64,000 nucleotides of DNA from Coriobacteriaceae bacterium (GTDB lineage: Bacteria; Actinomycetota; Coriobacteriia; Coriobacteriales; Coriobacteriaceae): assembly GCA_015062655.1 (NCBI GenBank), contig SUUG01000002.1:1-64000 (forward strand). Reading direction: 5' to 3'. This document shows positions 7,580-16,945 of the stretch, one piece after another. The notes under the pieces were generated by a model. That model worked only from the letters and a program-made list of their open reading frames with translations. It made no database searches and was not told the DNA's origin. Every line of letters begins with the position of its first letter. Within the stretch, counting starts at the first letter, position 1. Position numbers and translations under genes: made by a program.

Positions 7580-10434
7580 TGCCTACCTTGGAACAATTTG
7601 ACGCCGAGATCCACGACCTCGAGCAGCAGCTTGAGGCGGCAAGTGATGCCCGCGACTTCAAGCGGGCCGAGAAGATCAGCCGGGCCCTTGGGCGCAAGCG
7701 CAAAGGCCGCGCGCGCCTCGAGGCGGCCGCTCGAAAACAGGCAGGGAAGCAGGCGCGCAAAAAGCCCCCGGTCCTAAAAATCATCAAGCCCCGCCACACA
7801 ACCGCTGACCTACTAGGGTATGAGGTGCTCTTCGATGACGGGGTGATGCGGCTCAACAAGACCGAGTACTCTTGCGCCCTTGCCTTCGAGGATGTGAACT
7901 ATCGCGGTGCCAGGGACAGCGAGCAAGAGCTCATCCGCCAGTGGTGGGGCGAATACCTGAACAGCCTCTCATCTGAGATGCGCCTTGAGCTTTCCATCTC
8001 TTCGCGCCAATACAGCCCCGCAGACCTTATTGACGGCCTGGATCTCGCTGATGAGATCGGCGAAGACTATAAAAATGTGCTGCGCGGCGAGTACCGCCTG
8101 TGGGCAGAAGCGCAGGCGACCTCGAGCGCCCGGTGCGCGCACCGATCTCGCGTAGCGACGATCACCATCAAGGCACTCTCCTATGAGATGGCAGCTCCGG
8201 CCTTGGCGCAGGAGGCGGCGGCATTCACGGGTCTCATGCGGCGTCTGGGCTCGAGGGCACGTGTGCTCAGCGCACAGGAGCGCCTGGATGCGATAGCACC
8301 GATCACGCGCCCTGGAGAGCCGACAGAGGCGTCCTCGCTGGCTCACCTAGAAGAGGCGCTCTTCACCACCTCCCGCGACCTCGTGGCCCCGCAGCGGCTC
8401 GAGCGCACAGGAGAGGGCGGCTACGACACGACCGTCCGCATAGGCGAGCGCTACATGCGCTGCTTCACCGTCACGCCCGATGGCTGGGGATCCTCGATGC
8501 GCGATGACTTCATCGCCGACCTCCTGAGCCTGCCCTGCGACATCACCGTCAGCTGGCACATGGCTCCCTGGGACCAGGCACGCGCCATCTCCGCCGCCGA
8601 GGGCTCCTGGATGGACGTAGAGACGGAGAACACCGCCTATATACGGCAGAACACCCGCCCTGATCGGGGCATCTTCGTCGATAGGGACACCATGCCCCCG
8701 CGTATGCAGCGCACCGCCGAGCAGGCCGATATCGTGCGTGCGGCCTTGGAGCAAGGCGACGAGTCGGCGTTCGGCGTGACGCTCGTGATCGGTATCCAAG
8801 CCGCATCCGTGGATGAGCTTGACCGCGCGCAGACGGCCCTCATCAAGACCTTCGCCGCTCACCGCAAGCCCGCGCCGAGCACGTGGGCGGCACTTCGAGA
8901 GCAGATGGTCACAACGCTCCTGCCCACGGGATCTGTCGCTGTACCTTATAACCGCACGATGCTGACGTCCCCGCTCACGCATCTCATGGCCTTCGCCTCA
9001 GCAGAGGTCACCGATGCAGGCGGGCTCCTGCTGGGCGTCAACACGACCACCAGAAACTTCATCACCTATGATCCTCCTGCCCGCGAGCACTCGAACGCGA
9101 TCGTGCTTGCGCAGACCCGCGCGGGCAAGTCGTTCAACTCCAAGCTCACCCGCGTGCTCCCCATCAACCTTTCCCGGCCTCATGACGCGCAGATCATCAT
9201 CGACCCCGAGGGCGAGTACGCCGCCATCACCGAGGCCCTGGGAGGTGTGGTCATCGAGATCTCCGAGACCTCGCCCCACCACATCAACCCGCTCGACATC
9301 ACCTCCGTCTACGGCTCCGACGCCGCGCTCGAGACCCGAAACCCCATCCCCGCGAAGGTCTCCTTCATCCAGAGCCTGGTGCGTATGATGGCCCCCTCGG
9401 TCACCGACGAGCAGGCATCGATCCTCGATCAGGCGGCGAGCCTCGCCTATACGCGCTGGTCGGAGACGAAGGACGCCCAAGACATGCCCACGCTCACCAC
9501 GATCTGGGAGAACCTCATGAGCTATGAGGGCGCAAGCGCGCCCGCAGCGAAGCGCTTGGCCCAGCTCATCGAGCGCTACGTCACAGGCACCCTATCCATC
9601 TTCAACAACAAGACCAACATCGACGCCGCATCCAACCTGATCTGCTTCGACCTCTCCCGCCTCTCATCCGAGCTCAAGCCCTTGGCCCTCCTGATCGCGC
9701 TCGACCACGTGTGGGTGCGCGTCGGCGCTCATAGGCGCTCGGGCAAGCGCACCTGGCTTCTCGTCGATGAGATGCAGCTTCTGCTCGACAGCGACCACGC
9801 GATCGGCGAGCTCGACAAGTTCTGGGCGCGCGGTGGCAAATGGGACCTCTACACCATGGCCATCACGCAATCGATCGATCGGATGCTCGAGTACGACCGG
9901 ACGCGCTACATGCTCCAGAACTCACCGTTCATCACCATGCTTCACCAGGCCCATGACACGGCCCGGATCCTGCAAGAGCTCCTGAGCCTCTCCGACAGCC
10001 AGACCCAGGCCCTCATCGCCGCCGACAGGGGCGAGGGCGTCTACTACATCGACGGGCGCGTGGTGCCCTTCTCCTTCATCCTGAAGCCCGAGCAGACCCC
10101 TGAGCTCTACCGCTTGCTGACGACCACGCCCGACGACATCAAACGCTATCGAAGGGCACCTGAGGGCATCGAGCGAAGCCAAGGAGTTGCCGTGGTGGAT
10201 GAGGGCGCTCCGGCAAGCGAGGCGGACGCACCCGAAAAGGCAGCCCCGTCCGCTCCCGCTCCGGCCCCCATAGACCCGCAAGCAGAGATGCGCGCGCGTG
10301 CCCGCGCGGCGCGGCGGGGTGCGATACCAGCCTATGAGCAGGAGACGGGCGAGGACTTCGGGACGGCCTTCGCGGGTGCCGCCGTCATCGCCCCGGAGCC
10401 ATCTCCTGAGCCTGCGATTTTGGGATGGTCATGA
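7579..10434 (+). CDS. VirB4-family conjugation ATPase
   Basis: 951 residues, longer than typical VirB4 (about 800). Residues 1-60 are a charged coiled coil and the C-terminal 90 residues are an Ala/Pro-rich tail. Walker A (AQTRAGKSF) lies at about 510-518 and is followed by IIIDPEGEY; Walker B (WLLVDEMQ) is at about 725, and a TMAITQSIDRML motif follows. VirB4 energises assembly and substrate transfer of type IV secretion channels. It overlaps both neighbours (1 bp upstream, 10 bp downstream). The first residue of the P-loop is alanine rather than glycine. Confidence 0.93.
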   Translation: MPTLEQFDAEIHDLEQQLEAASDARDFKRAEKISRALGRKRKGRARLEAAARKQAGKQARKKPPVLKIIKPRHTTADLLGYEVLFDDGVMRLNKTEYSCALAFEDVNYRGARDSEQELIRQWWGEYLNSLSSEMRLELSISSRQYSPADLIDGLDLADEIGEDYKNVLRGEYRLWAEAQATSSARCAHRSRVATITIKALSYEMAAPALAQEAAAFTGLMRRLGSRARVLSAQERLDAIAPITRPGEPTEASSLAHLEEALFTTSRDLVAPQRLERTGEGGYDTTVRIGERYMRCFTVTPDGWGSSMRDDFIADLLSLPCDITVSWHMAPWDQARAISAAEGSWMDVETENTAYIRQNTRPDRGIFVDRDTMPPRMQRTAEQADIVRAALEQGDESAFGVTLVIGIQAASVDELDRAQTALIKTFAAHRKPAPSTWAALREQMVTTLLPTGSVAVPYNRTMLTSPLTHLMAFASAEVTDAGGLLLGVNTTTRNFITYDPPAREHSNAIVLAQTRAGKSFNSKLTRVLPINLSRPHDAQIIIDPEGEYAAITEALGGVVIEISETSPHHINPLDITSVYGSDAALETRNPIPAKVSFIQSLVRMMAPSVTDEQASILDQAASLAYTRWSETKDAQDMPTLTTIWENLMSYEGASAPAAKRLAQLIERYVTGTLSIFNNKTNIDAASNLICFDLSRLSSELKPLALLIALDHVWVRVGAHRRSGKRTWLLVDEMQLLLDSDHAIGELDKFWARGGKWDLYTMAITQSIDRMLEYDRTRYMLQNSPFITMLHQAHDTARILQELLSLSDSQTQALIAADRGEGVYYIDGRVVPFSFILKPEQTPELYRLLTTTPDDIKRYRRAPEGIERSQGVAVVDEGAPASEADAPEKAAPSAPAPAPIDPQAEMRARARAARRGAIPAYEQETGEDFGTAFAGAAVIAPEPSPEPAILGWS

Positions 10435-11900
10435 AGCGAGAGGTAGAAAAAGCACGACAGCGGAGAAGCATCTTTTTGTCGCTTGCGGTGCGCGCGCTGA
10501 GGGGCTCGCACACCGCAGATGAGAGGGCAGATGAGCCGGGCGAGCAAACAAGCGCGAATCCGAGCGCGAATCCGCACCCCCTCCTCACCCGCCGCCTGAG
10601 CGCCCAAGCGGCGACGGGGACGCGCGAAGCCGATGGGGTCATGCCTGTGCCCTCGCCCCGCGAACACGTGGCAGGCCCATCCACGCCAAAACCCACGACA
10701 ACGCAGCAAGGCGCGTCAAGGCCCGCGCGCACGACTGCCCTGACAGGCAGACACACGCGTCGGCGTGTCACCCGGAGTATCACCGCACACAGCGCAGCAA
10801 CGGCCAGGCCCCGCGGGTTGCGCGAGACCCTGCTCAAGGTGGTGTCGGGTCCGCTGGGCGGCGACGAGGGGCCTCTTGCCGGAGCAGGTAGCATAGCGGC
10901 TCGTCCGAGGGCATCCCTTGTGGCAGGTATCGTTTTCGCGCTCTGCGCACCCCTTACCCTCATTGCGCTGGCGCCTCTCGCGGGCATTGCCCCCATCATG
11001 CTGATGGTCGCGTCCGCCTCGCCGGCAGGCGACGCGAGCGCCCTCGAGGGCATCGAGAAGACGATCGCCGCGCACCTCCTGAGCGCGGGCTACACGCGCC
11101 TGCAGGTGGCCGCGATCATGGGCAACATCGATGCCGAGTCGGGGTTCAGGCCGGACGCGCTGAACCCGAGCTCGGGAGCGTTCGGGCTCTGCCAATGGCT
11201 CGGCGGGCGCAAGGCGGGCCTCATCCAGCTCGCGGAGGCCACGGGCCGCTCCCCGCGGGACGTGTCCGCACAGCTCGACTGGCTGGTGCGCGAGCTGGCG
11301 GGCCCCGCCTGGCTCACCGCCTCCGACAAGGCCGCCTTCGACGGCCTGACGGGATCCGATGTGGCCGCAGCCACTGAGTTTTTCTGCCGAAAGTTCGAGC
11401 GCCCGAGCGAGGGCGAGCTCGCCCGATCGCTCGCCCCGCGCGTGGCCACGGCCAGGCGGATCTTCGACGCGCTCGCGCCCAGGCCGGGGGGCGCCGCGCC
11501 CTCATCCGAGCTCGCCCTCGCACCCGAGAAGCAGCGGGCCATCATCGCGGCCGCCCAGTCCACCCCCTCGCCGGGGGCGGGGCTCTGCGCGGCCTGGGTC
11601 GAGCACGTCTACATCAACGCGGGCGTGGCCGACATGTCCGGCAACGCCAACGACCTCTACCGCGCCTACTGCACCAGCTCGGACAGGGCCGAGCTCCAAG
11701 CGGGCATGCTCATCGCGGTGCCCACGCACCCCCACACGCCCGCGGGCCAGCGCTTCGGGCACGTGGGGATCTACCTCGGGAACGGGCGGGTCATATCGAA
11801 CATCGGCGCCATCCACACGCAATCGCTCGACTCCTTCATCAGCTACTACGGGGAGACCGCGCAGGTCAGGTGGGGATTCCCCCGCGAGGTGAGACCATGA
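10425..11900 (+). CDS. Two-domain peptidoglycan hydrolase of the transfer system (VirB1-like)
   Basis: 491 residues; ATG at 10425 or 10431. A basic, disordered N-terminus of about 160 residues precedes one membrane helix at about 165-195. The outer part begins with a phage-tail-lysozyme-like domain (about 205-310: IAAHLLSAGYTRLQVAAIMG, then ESGFRPDALN), which provides the catalytic glutamate. A NlpC/P60- or CHAP-like cysteine amidase/peptidase domain follows at about 375-490 (GLCAAWVEHV with Cys, RFGHVGIYLGNGRV with His). Such proteins open the wall for the conjugation channel. The 160-residue cytoplasmic segment is unusually long. Confidence 0.88.
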   Translation: MVMKREVEKARQRRSIFLSLAVRALRGSHTADERADEPGEQTSANPSANPHPLLTRRLSAQAATGTREADGVMPVPSPREHVAGPSTPKPTTTQQGASRPARTTALTGRHTRRRVTRSITAHSAATARPRGLRETLLKVVSGPLGGDEGPLAGAGSIAARPRASLVAGIVFALCAPLTLIALAPLAGIAPIMLMVASASPAGDASALEGIEKTIAAHLLSAGYTRLQVAAIMGNIDAESGFRPDALNPSSGAFGLCQWLGGRKAGLIQLAEATGRSPRDVSAQLDWLVRELAGPAWLTASDKAAFDGLTGSDVAAATEFFCRKFERPSEGELARSLAPRVATARRIFDALAPRPGGAAPSSELALAPEKQRAIIAAAQSTPSPGAGLCAAWVEHVYINAGVADMSGNANDLYRAYCTSSDRAELQAGMLIAVPTHPHTPAGQRFGHVGIYLGNGRVISNIGAIHTQSLDSFISYYGETAQVRWGFPREVRP

Positions 11901-12457
11901 CATCGAAGCAGAAGATACTGGGGGCGCTCGCCGTCATCGCCGTCTGCGCCGCCCTGCAGATCGTTTTTCGGCCGCTCGAGGGGCGCGGGCCCGCGCCGCA
12001 GCCGCCGCGCCCGGTGGTGGCTGTCCCCAAAACAGAGCCTGAGAAGCGCGAAGACAGCACGCCTGAAGCTAAGGTTCCGCCTCAAGCAACCGCGCCAGAG
12101 GACATGCAGACACCTCCCGCGGCGCCAGCACCGGAGCAAGTGCCAGCCGAGCAAGTGCAAAAGCTCGGCGACGATGAGGAGGAGGCGGATCCGGAAAGCA
12201 TCCCCACACCCGATGATCTGCCGCAAGAAGCCGATGAGGAGGAAGTGAGCGCTGCCATCGCCGCATGGCTCACCGAGCAAGGGCTCGGCAGCGCGCGCAA
12301 TCTCGAAATCGTCAGCAAAGGCGAGGTCTCAGGCGTGGGTGTCGAGGCCGCGCCCCTTCGCTACTGGGTGTACACGGGCGTGCGCTCGGACGGCCAGAAG
12401 GTGCAGCTCGCCCTCACGTATGACCCCTCTCTTGGATTTGATATCGGTAGCTATTAA
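11897..12457 (+). CDS. Membrane-anchored accessory transfer protein, unknown family
   Basis: 186 residues; the ATG at 11897 overlaps the hydrolase stop (ATGA). A single N-terminal helix (about 7-25) is followed by a proline- and glutamate-rich, very acidic linker to about residue 118. A compact domain of about 70 residues closes the protein (VSAAIAAWLTEQGLGSARN ... LALTYDPSLGFDIGSY), with alternating strands. The layout suits an extracytoplasmic domain held away from the membrane by a flexible arm. I do not recognise the family; position in the transfer operon suggests a channel or wall accessory role. Confidence 0.7.
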   Translation: MTSKQKILGALAVIAVCAALQIVFRPLEGRGPAPQPPRPVVAVPKTEPEKREDSTPEAKVPPQATAPEDMQTPPAAPAPEQVPAEQVQKLGDDEEEADPESIPTPDDLPQEADEEEVSAAIAAWLTEQGLGSARNLEIVSKGEVSGVGVEAAPLRYWVYTGVRSDGQKVQLALTYDPSLGFDIGSY

Positions 12458-12466
12458 GGAGTGCAT

Positions 12467-13699
12467 ATGCCACAATTCAGCCTATTTTCGCACCCGGACC
12501 CAGATAAGCTCTTGCTTGTCCAGGCGGGCGCAACCCCGCTCGCACGGGTCTATGACGGGCTCCGTGCGGCCATGCCGCCCTATCCTGAGTCCACCGAGCT
12601 CATCTCTTGTACGGATGCAACCTCTCTTGATGAAGAGACGCTTAGTGAATGCTCGCTTTTAATCGACCATGTGGAGCTTGCTGAAGAAGGGCTCTTCGAG
12701 GGTGACTGCCTCGATATCAAGCAGGTGCTTGAGCAAGCGCTTCGCGTGGATAATCTCGATCTGTCCGAGTTCGAGGTGGCTCTTCTTCTGAATGGCATCA
12801 TTGAGCGCCGCCTCGTCCTTGATGTGGCGGATCCCAAGTGCGCACTTGAAGAGGCGCTTCGCATACTTGCCGAAGAGGTCACCAGCAATGCGCGTATGGA
12901 TGTGGAGTTTGCATGGGACAAAGAGGAGGGGGCCTACATCGCCGATGATAACCTCGTTCTTGCACGTATTTCTCCCATCATCTCCAACCCCGCCCATGCG
13001 GCACCTGAGATCTCTGAGTGGAAGGTGCGGGTCGCCCCGAGCGTAGCTCCCGAGGGCACGGTAGATGAGGTGGGTGGGCCGACCTTTGGTCGTGCATCGC
13101 GCTACACAGACCTTGAACAGGCCCGCGCGGCGGCTACACGTGCCATGCGGATCGTGAGGATCACCCAGCTCGCCCCCTCTCTCATCGGGGAAGGCCTTGA
13201 GACCCCTCTCATCGAGGGCGAGAAACCATACGGGCTCACGCGAATAAATGAGAAGATCGCCCTCCTTTTTCAGGTGTCTTCCGAAGAGGGTATTCGATTT
13301 TTCATCTCCACATCCGAGGCAGGTGACACGAAGGTGTACGAAGACGTGTCTGAGCCGGGGGCGCACTTGGGCATCAGGTACAAAGGGGCCGTGCCCGAGC
13401 TCGTCTCAAACGATGAGGTGTTGCACCTATTGGAGCGCGAAAACCCGCCCGCGCCCCCTACAGCGCAGACCGATCTCAGAATCGAGACCCCGCTTGGCAC
13501 CTTGTGCGTGAGCACCTATACCGACAAAACCGACACCGGCTTCGCCGCGGGGTGCATGATCAATCTGAGCGTAGAGGACAAGATGGTGCCCGTCGCGATG
13601 ATCGAGGCCGAAGATGCGCTCACAGCAAGCGTGTGGACCTCGCCCGCCTCCTCAGATGACCCCATCAGCATGCTCGTTGACCTAACGAAGGAAGGGTAG
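12467..13699 (+). CDS. Conserved-looking cytoplasmic protein of unknown function
   Basis: 410 residues. The ATG at 12467 is preferred because AAGGAG at 12456-12461 overlaps the alternative GTG at 12461. The protein is soluble, acidic and rich in Glu/Asp, without signal peptide or membrane helix. It seems to have an N-terminal part to about residue 140, a strand-rich middle and a C-terminal part. A stretch near 200-230 (TFGRASRYTDLEQARAAATR) recalls a small RNA- or DNA-binding motif, but no family is recognised. It lies between the transfer operon and ardC, 2 bp before ardC, so it may share the establishment function of that gene. Confidence 0.7.
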   Translation: MPQFSLFSHPDPDKLLLVQAGATPLARVYDGLRAAMPPYPESTELISCTDATSLDEETLSECSLLIDHVELAEEGLFEGDCLDIKQVLEQALRVDNLDLSEFEVALLLNGIIERRLVLDVADPKCALEEALRILAEEVTSNARMDVEFAWDKEEGAYIADDNLVLARISPIISNPAHAAPEISEWKVRVAPSVAPEGTVDEVGGPTFGRASRYTDLEQARAAATRAMRIVRITQLAPSLIGEGLETPLIEGEKPYGLTRINEKIALLFQVSSEEGIRFFISTSEAGDTKVYEDVSEPGAHLGIRYKGAVPELVSNDEVLHLLERENPPAPPTAQTDLRIETPLGTLCVSTYTDKTDTGFAAGCMINLSVEDKMVPVAMIEAEDALTASVWTSPASSDDPISMLVDLTKEG

Positions 13700-13701
13700 C
13701 C

Positions 13702-14769
13702 ATGGAGAAGAGCCCCGCGCTTGAGAAGATCAAGCGGGCGCAATCAGAGATCACCAAGCAGATCATCGAGGACATGAGGCGCGGGGGCGCGTCCTGGATC
13801 AAGAACTGGGTCACGCACCCGCCGTTCAACCCGGTGAGCGCCACGTGCTACTCCGGGCGGAACTTCCTGATACTCCAGGCGGCCTGCCTTGCCCGGGGGT
13901 ACGACGACCCCCGATGGGTGACGTTCAACCAGGCCCGCGCCCAGGGCTGGCGCATCCGGGCGGGCGCGAGATCCGTGCCCATCGAGAAGTGGAGGGAGGT
14001 CTGGGAGAGGCGCGGTCCGGACGGGGCTTGGGCGCGCATTGCGGCCCCGAAGAGCCCGGACGAGAGGCGGCGCCTCGACGCGGACCCGGGCATCCGCTGC
14101 ACCCTGCAGCTCTGCGGGCACCACAACCTCTTCAACGCCGCCGACGTGGACGGGATGGAGCCTTTGGGCGAGGTCGCCCGGGGCTGGCGCGGCCTCGATC
14201 ACCTGATCGGGCTGTCACCGGTCGAGATCGAGGAGCGGTACCAGGACCGGGCGTTCTACTCTCCGGCGTTCGACTCGATCCTGATCCCGCACCGCTCGCA
14301 GTTCCGCTCGGAGGCGGCGGTCGTGAGCGTCTTGGCCCATGAGCTCACCCATGCGACCGTCACGCCTGGGCGCCTCGCCCGCCCCATCAACCTCGACCGC
14401 AGGAGCAGGGAGTACGCCCGCGAGGAGCTCGTCGCCGAGCTCGGGAGCGTCTTCATCCTCTCCGAGATGGGCTACCGGGGCTCTGAGATCGACTTTTCCG
14501 ACGATGTCCTCAAGGAGCGCATGATGGACTCCGCCGCATACCTCGCGTCCTGGTCGCGGGCCCTCGAGAACCCCGAGCGCGAGGTGCTCCTGGCCGCCAC
14601 GGCGGCGTCGAGGGCGTCCGAGTACATCTGCCATCCCGAGCGCCGCGATCTTTTGCATGAGCGGGCCGTGAGGCAGAAGAAAGCCCCACTTGACCTCGAC
14701 ACCCTGAAGCGGGGGCTCGCCGAGAGGCGGTCTCAGGAGCAGGCGAGAAGCAGGGGCATCGGCAGGTGA
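13702..14769 (+). CDS. ardC: ArdC-family antirestriction protein
   Basis: 355 residues. Residues about 10-105 are an ArdC N-terminal single-strand DNA-binding domain (GGASWIKNWVTHPPFNPVSA ... NFLILQAA ... WVTFNQARAQGWRIRAG). The C-terminal half is the zincin-like metallopeptidase domain with HELTH at 213-217 and a downstream glutamate-rich helix (REELVAELGSVFI). ArdC proteins coat or protect incoming single-stranded DNA against host restriction. The gene follows the unknown 410-residue gene by 2 bp and overlaps the sortase start (GTGA). Length and motif order agree with the family. Confidence 0.92.
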   Translation: MEKSPALEKIKRAQSEITKQIIEDMRRGGASWIKNWVTHPPFNPVSATCYSGRNFLILQAACLARGYDDPRWVTFNQARAQGWRIRAGARSVPIEKWREVWERRGPDGAWARIAAPKSPDERRRLDADPGIRCTLQLCGHHNLFNAADVDGMEPLGEVARGWRGLDHLIGLSPVEIEERYQDRAFYSPAFDSILIPHRSQFRSEAAVVSVLAHELTHATVTPGRLARPINLDRRSREYAREELVAELGSVFILSEMGYRGSEIDFSDDVLKERMMDSAAYLASWSRALENPEREVLLAATAASRASEYICHPERRDLLHERAVRQKKAPLDLDTLKRGLAERRSQEQARSRGIGR

Positions 14770-15497
14770 GACGGATGCTTCGCCGCGCCATCATCATCTG
14801 CCTGGGCACGATCTGCGTGGTCGCGGCCCTGGGCGCTCTTTTGCTCGCACATGAGGACGTGGCCCGCGACCGGGCGCTTGAGCGCGTGCGGGCGGCGGTG
14901 GCCACCGGAGACGAGCCCATGACCGCGATTGATTGGCAAAAGGTCGAGCGCGAGCTTGAGGGCGCGGCGGCATGGCTCGAGGTCGGGGGCACCTCGATAT
15001 CCCTTCCCGTGATGCAGGCGACAGGCGACCAAGGCGATGACTTCTACCTCACCCATGACATGCTCGGGCAGGAGGACCCCGAGGGGGCGGCCTACCTCGA
15101 TAGGCGCACGCGCCCGGGCGCCCGCGCGGCCCTGATCTTCGGCCACCACGTCATCGGATCCGATACGAGGATGTTCTCGCCCATCCAGCATATGCACCGC
15201 CCCGAGCGCTTCTCCGCCCTCGGGAAGGCGCATCTGACCACGAGCGAGGGCGTATGCGAGTACGAGCCCCTGTGCGCACTCGAGGTCGATATGGCCTACC
15301 CCTTGCAGGACATGGCCTACCGGGCGAACGCGGGCGGCATCGAGGATCTCGCCGCCCGCCTCCTCGAGGACGCAAGCGCTCGGGCGGATGACGCTCGCCA
15401 GGCACGCCAAAGCGCAAAAAGCATCTTGGTCCTCATCACCTGCTCGAGCGATGAGGGCGGTGAGCGCGGGCGCACCCTGGTCGTCTTCTCGAGATGA
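14766..15497 (+). CDS. Class B-type sortase
   Basis: 243 residues from GTG 14766 (ATG 14775 is a possible shorter start). A membrane anchor at about 8-28 precedes the catalytic domain. The His is in LIFGHH (127-128), the Cys is in VLITCSSD (226) and the Arg is in GERGRTLVVF (234 or 236); the ITCS form is class B-like. Sortases attach LPXTG-type proteins to the wall. The only LPXTG protein within the element is the 916-residue VaFE protein encoded 1.7 kb downstream, which is therefore the likely substrate. Confidence 0.93.
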   Translation: MRRMLRRAIIICLGTICVVAALGALLLAHEDVARDRALERVRAAVATGDEPMTAIDWQKVERELEGAAAWLEVGGTSISLPVMQATGDQGDDFYLTHDMLGQEDPEGAAYLDRRTRPGARAALIFGHHVIGSDTRMFSPIQHMHRPERFSALGKAHLTTSEGVCEYEPLCALEVDMAYPLQDMAYRANAGGIEDLAARLLEDASARADDARQARQSAKSILVLITCSSDEGGERGRTLVVFSR

Positions 15498-15529
15498 AGA
15501 CGGCCATGGCGCGTGGCCATGGCCGTCTT
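15497..15529. terminator. Hairpin between convergent genes, likely bidirectional terminator
   Basis: A perfect 13-bp stem (15497-15509 with 15517-15529, loop 7 nt) begins at the last base of the sortase stop codon and faces the convergent gene ending at 15553. There is no long T run on either side, so termination efficiency is uncertain. Confidence 0.6.
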
Positions 15530-15552
15530 ATCGCGTGGTTGGGTGGCGTGCG

Positions 15553-15846
15553 CTACATAACTGTATGAAGCGGCTGCGGCGGTGCTCCGTCCCCGAAGTC
15601 CACCATCACGTTCTCGAGCTCGCGCCCGAGCTCGCGCTCGAGCGCGAAATAGCGCTCAGGCGTTGCCCCCTCGAGGTCCTCCACCTCATCGGTGGCCCCG
15701 TTCCCTTCCACTTCTTCGAGGGTTGCGCAACCCTCGAAGAAGTCATAGAGGGACCCGCGCACCCCGCGCTCGAGCGCGTCCGCCCGCGCCCTCTCATGGT
15801 CTGCCCGCGCCTCGAGCTCGGCTATCGCTTCTGCCTGTGTGTCCAT
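15553..15846 (-). CDS. Small acidic coiled-coil protein, unknown
   Basis: 97 residues. The start is placed at 15846 because AAGGGAG precedes that ATG; the in-frame opening extends to 15909 but lacks a site. The N-terminal half is a heptad-like helix rich in Ala and Glu (MDTQAEAIAELEARADHERA), followed by an acidic C-terminal half. No family recognised. It lies 29 bp downstream of the membrane-anchored gene on the same strand and converges on the sortase. A perfect 34-bp palindrome is embedded in its coding sequence. Confidence 0.65.
   Translation of the reverse strand: MDTQAEAIAELEARADHERARADALERGVRGSLYDFFEGCATLEEVEGNGATDEVEDLEGATPERYFALERELGRELENVMVDFGDGAPPQPLHTVM
15710..15743. repeat. Perfect 34-bp palindrome inside a coding sequence
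   Basis: Positions 15710-15726 are the exact reverse complement of 15727-15743, with no loop. On the minus strand the palindrome encodes the FFEGCATLEE segment of the small coiled-coil protein. Such a long uninterrupted palindrome is not expected by chance in a gene and could form a cruciform or a strong mRNA hairpin. Confidence 0.95.
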
Positions 15847-15875
15847 AGATATCTCCCTTGATCTAGCGTGTTGGT

Positions 15876-16598
15876 CTACTCCCAGTGCCCGGGTACATCG
15901 ACGACCCACTTTGTTCCGACAGCCACTTGCTCTGTGCCAACAGCAGCTTTTTCATAACCAGTAATTCTGGTTCTTTCAACTACACGGTAAGCCAGGCCTG
16001 TTTCAGCCTGATACCGTGCTGTGTCTTCGGTTGACTTAGATTCATAACCGTCCTTAAAGACCGTGACCCAGTACGTTTCATACACGGGCTGATCTTCATA
16101 TACGGTTCTCGTTTCATAAATCGTCTCATTATGCCCCTGCTCCTCAACCCAGCGGGGCTCCTTTTTGGGCGCGGGGGCACTACCTCCCGCAGGCGCGCTC
16201 GAGGAGGCAGAGGGCGCCGCGCGAGGAGAAGTGCCCTGCGTCCCCGGGCTTGCAGAAGATGCCTTCGCGGGGGTTCCTGCCTGGGCGCTGCCGGAAGCAT
16301 TTCCCGAGGAGGCTTCCTGTCGCTTTGCCTCCTCCGGTTTCGCGCCCTCCTTCTTATCGCCCGTTTTGCCCTCTTTCCTCTCTTCCTTCTCGGCTGTACC
16401 GTCTTTGCCCTGTTCTTCAGCGTCGGCCTTGTCCTTCTTCGCCTTCCCGCCCGCCTTTGAGCTTACCTGCGCCACCGCCCCGGGTTTGGCGGATCCTTGC
16501 CGCCAAAGCGCCGTGCCGCCGAGTCCCACCGCAAGAACGAGGGCGGCGAGGATCGCCACGTGCTTTTTCTTGAGGGGCCATACCTTCGGTGCCTTCAT
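15876..16598 (-). CDS. Membrane-anchored protein with Lys/Glu-rich stalk, unknown
   Basis: 240 residues. GAGGAG precedes the ATG at 16598 by 5 nt, which decides the start over GTG 16604. One N-terminal helix (about 13-33) is followed by a low-complexity stalk of 100 residues (Lys, Glu, Ala, Ser, Pro). The C-terminal domain of about 90 residues is rich in Tyr, Val and Thr (ETIYETRTVYEDQPVYETYW ... GYEKAAVGTEQVAVG) and looks all-beta and repetitive. It is probably exposed on the cell surface. The reverse orientation to the neighbouring ICE genes marks it as a separate transcription unit with the small coiled-coil gene. Function unknown. Confidence 0.7.
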   Translation of the reverse strand: MKAPKVWPLKKKHVAILAALVLAVGLGGTALWRQGSAKPGAVAQVSSKAGGKAKKDKADAEEQGKDGTAEKEERKEGKTGDKKEGAKPEEAKRQEASSGNASGSAQAGTPAKASSASPGTQGTSPRAAPSASSSAPAGGSAPAPKKEPRWVEEQGHNETIYETRTVYEDQPVYETYWVTVFKDGYESKSTEDTARYQAETGLAYRVVERTRITGYEKAAVGTEQVAVGTKWVVDVPGHWE

Positions 16599-16945
16599 CG
16601 CCACTCCTCACGTCGCCGGTGCATGCCGGAATCGAGTCTATCGAGCTGTATGGGGTTGCGTTGCCCGAAAGCGGCGGGGCCGGTTTCGAGCGGGCCCTTA
16701 TTGAGCCTCTTTTGGATCAATTGGATGCATGGCACTCCAATCTCTGTAGGCGAAGACCACGCCTTGAGTATAGGAAGCGGGTCCTGTCTTCTCAAGAGGG
16801 AAAAGGGGAAAGCCCGGCACCCTGGGTAGGGCCCATAGAAATAAAGCCCGTGGAAGCGATTCTGTTGAGCCGTCTACCTGCGGGTTTGTCAGCATCGTTT
16901 TCTGCACAACATAGCCTTGCCTTCTCAGCTTCAAAAGACCTAACA
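16599..16945. other. Noncoding region upstream of the adhesin gene
   Basis: No credible gene seen. A third, partial copy of the start of the 84-bp repeat is present at 16869-16889 (CCGTCTACCTGCGG then TTTG after one extra G), about 80 bp before copy B. The rest probably carries the divergent promoters of the membrane protein and the adhesin. Confidence 0.55.
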
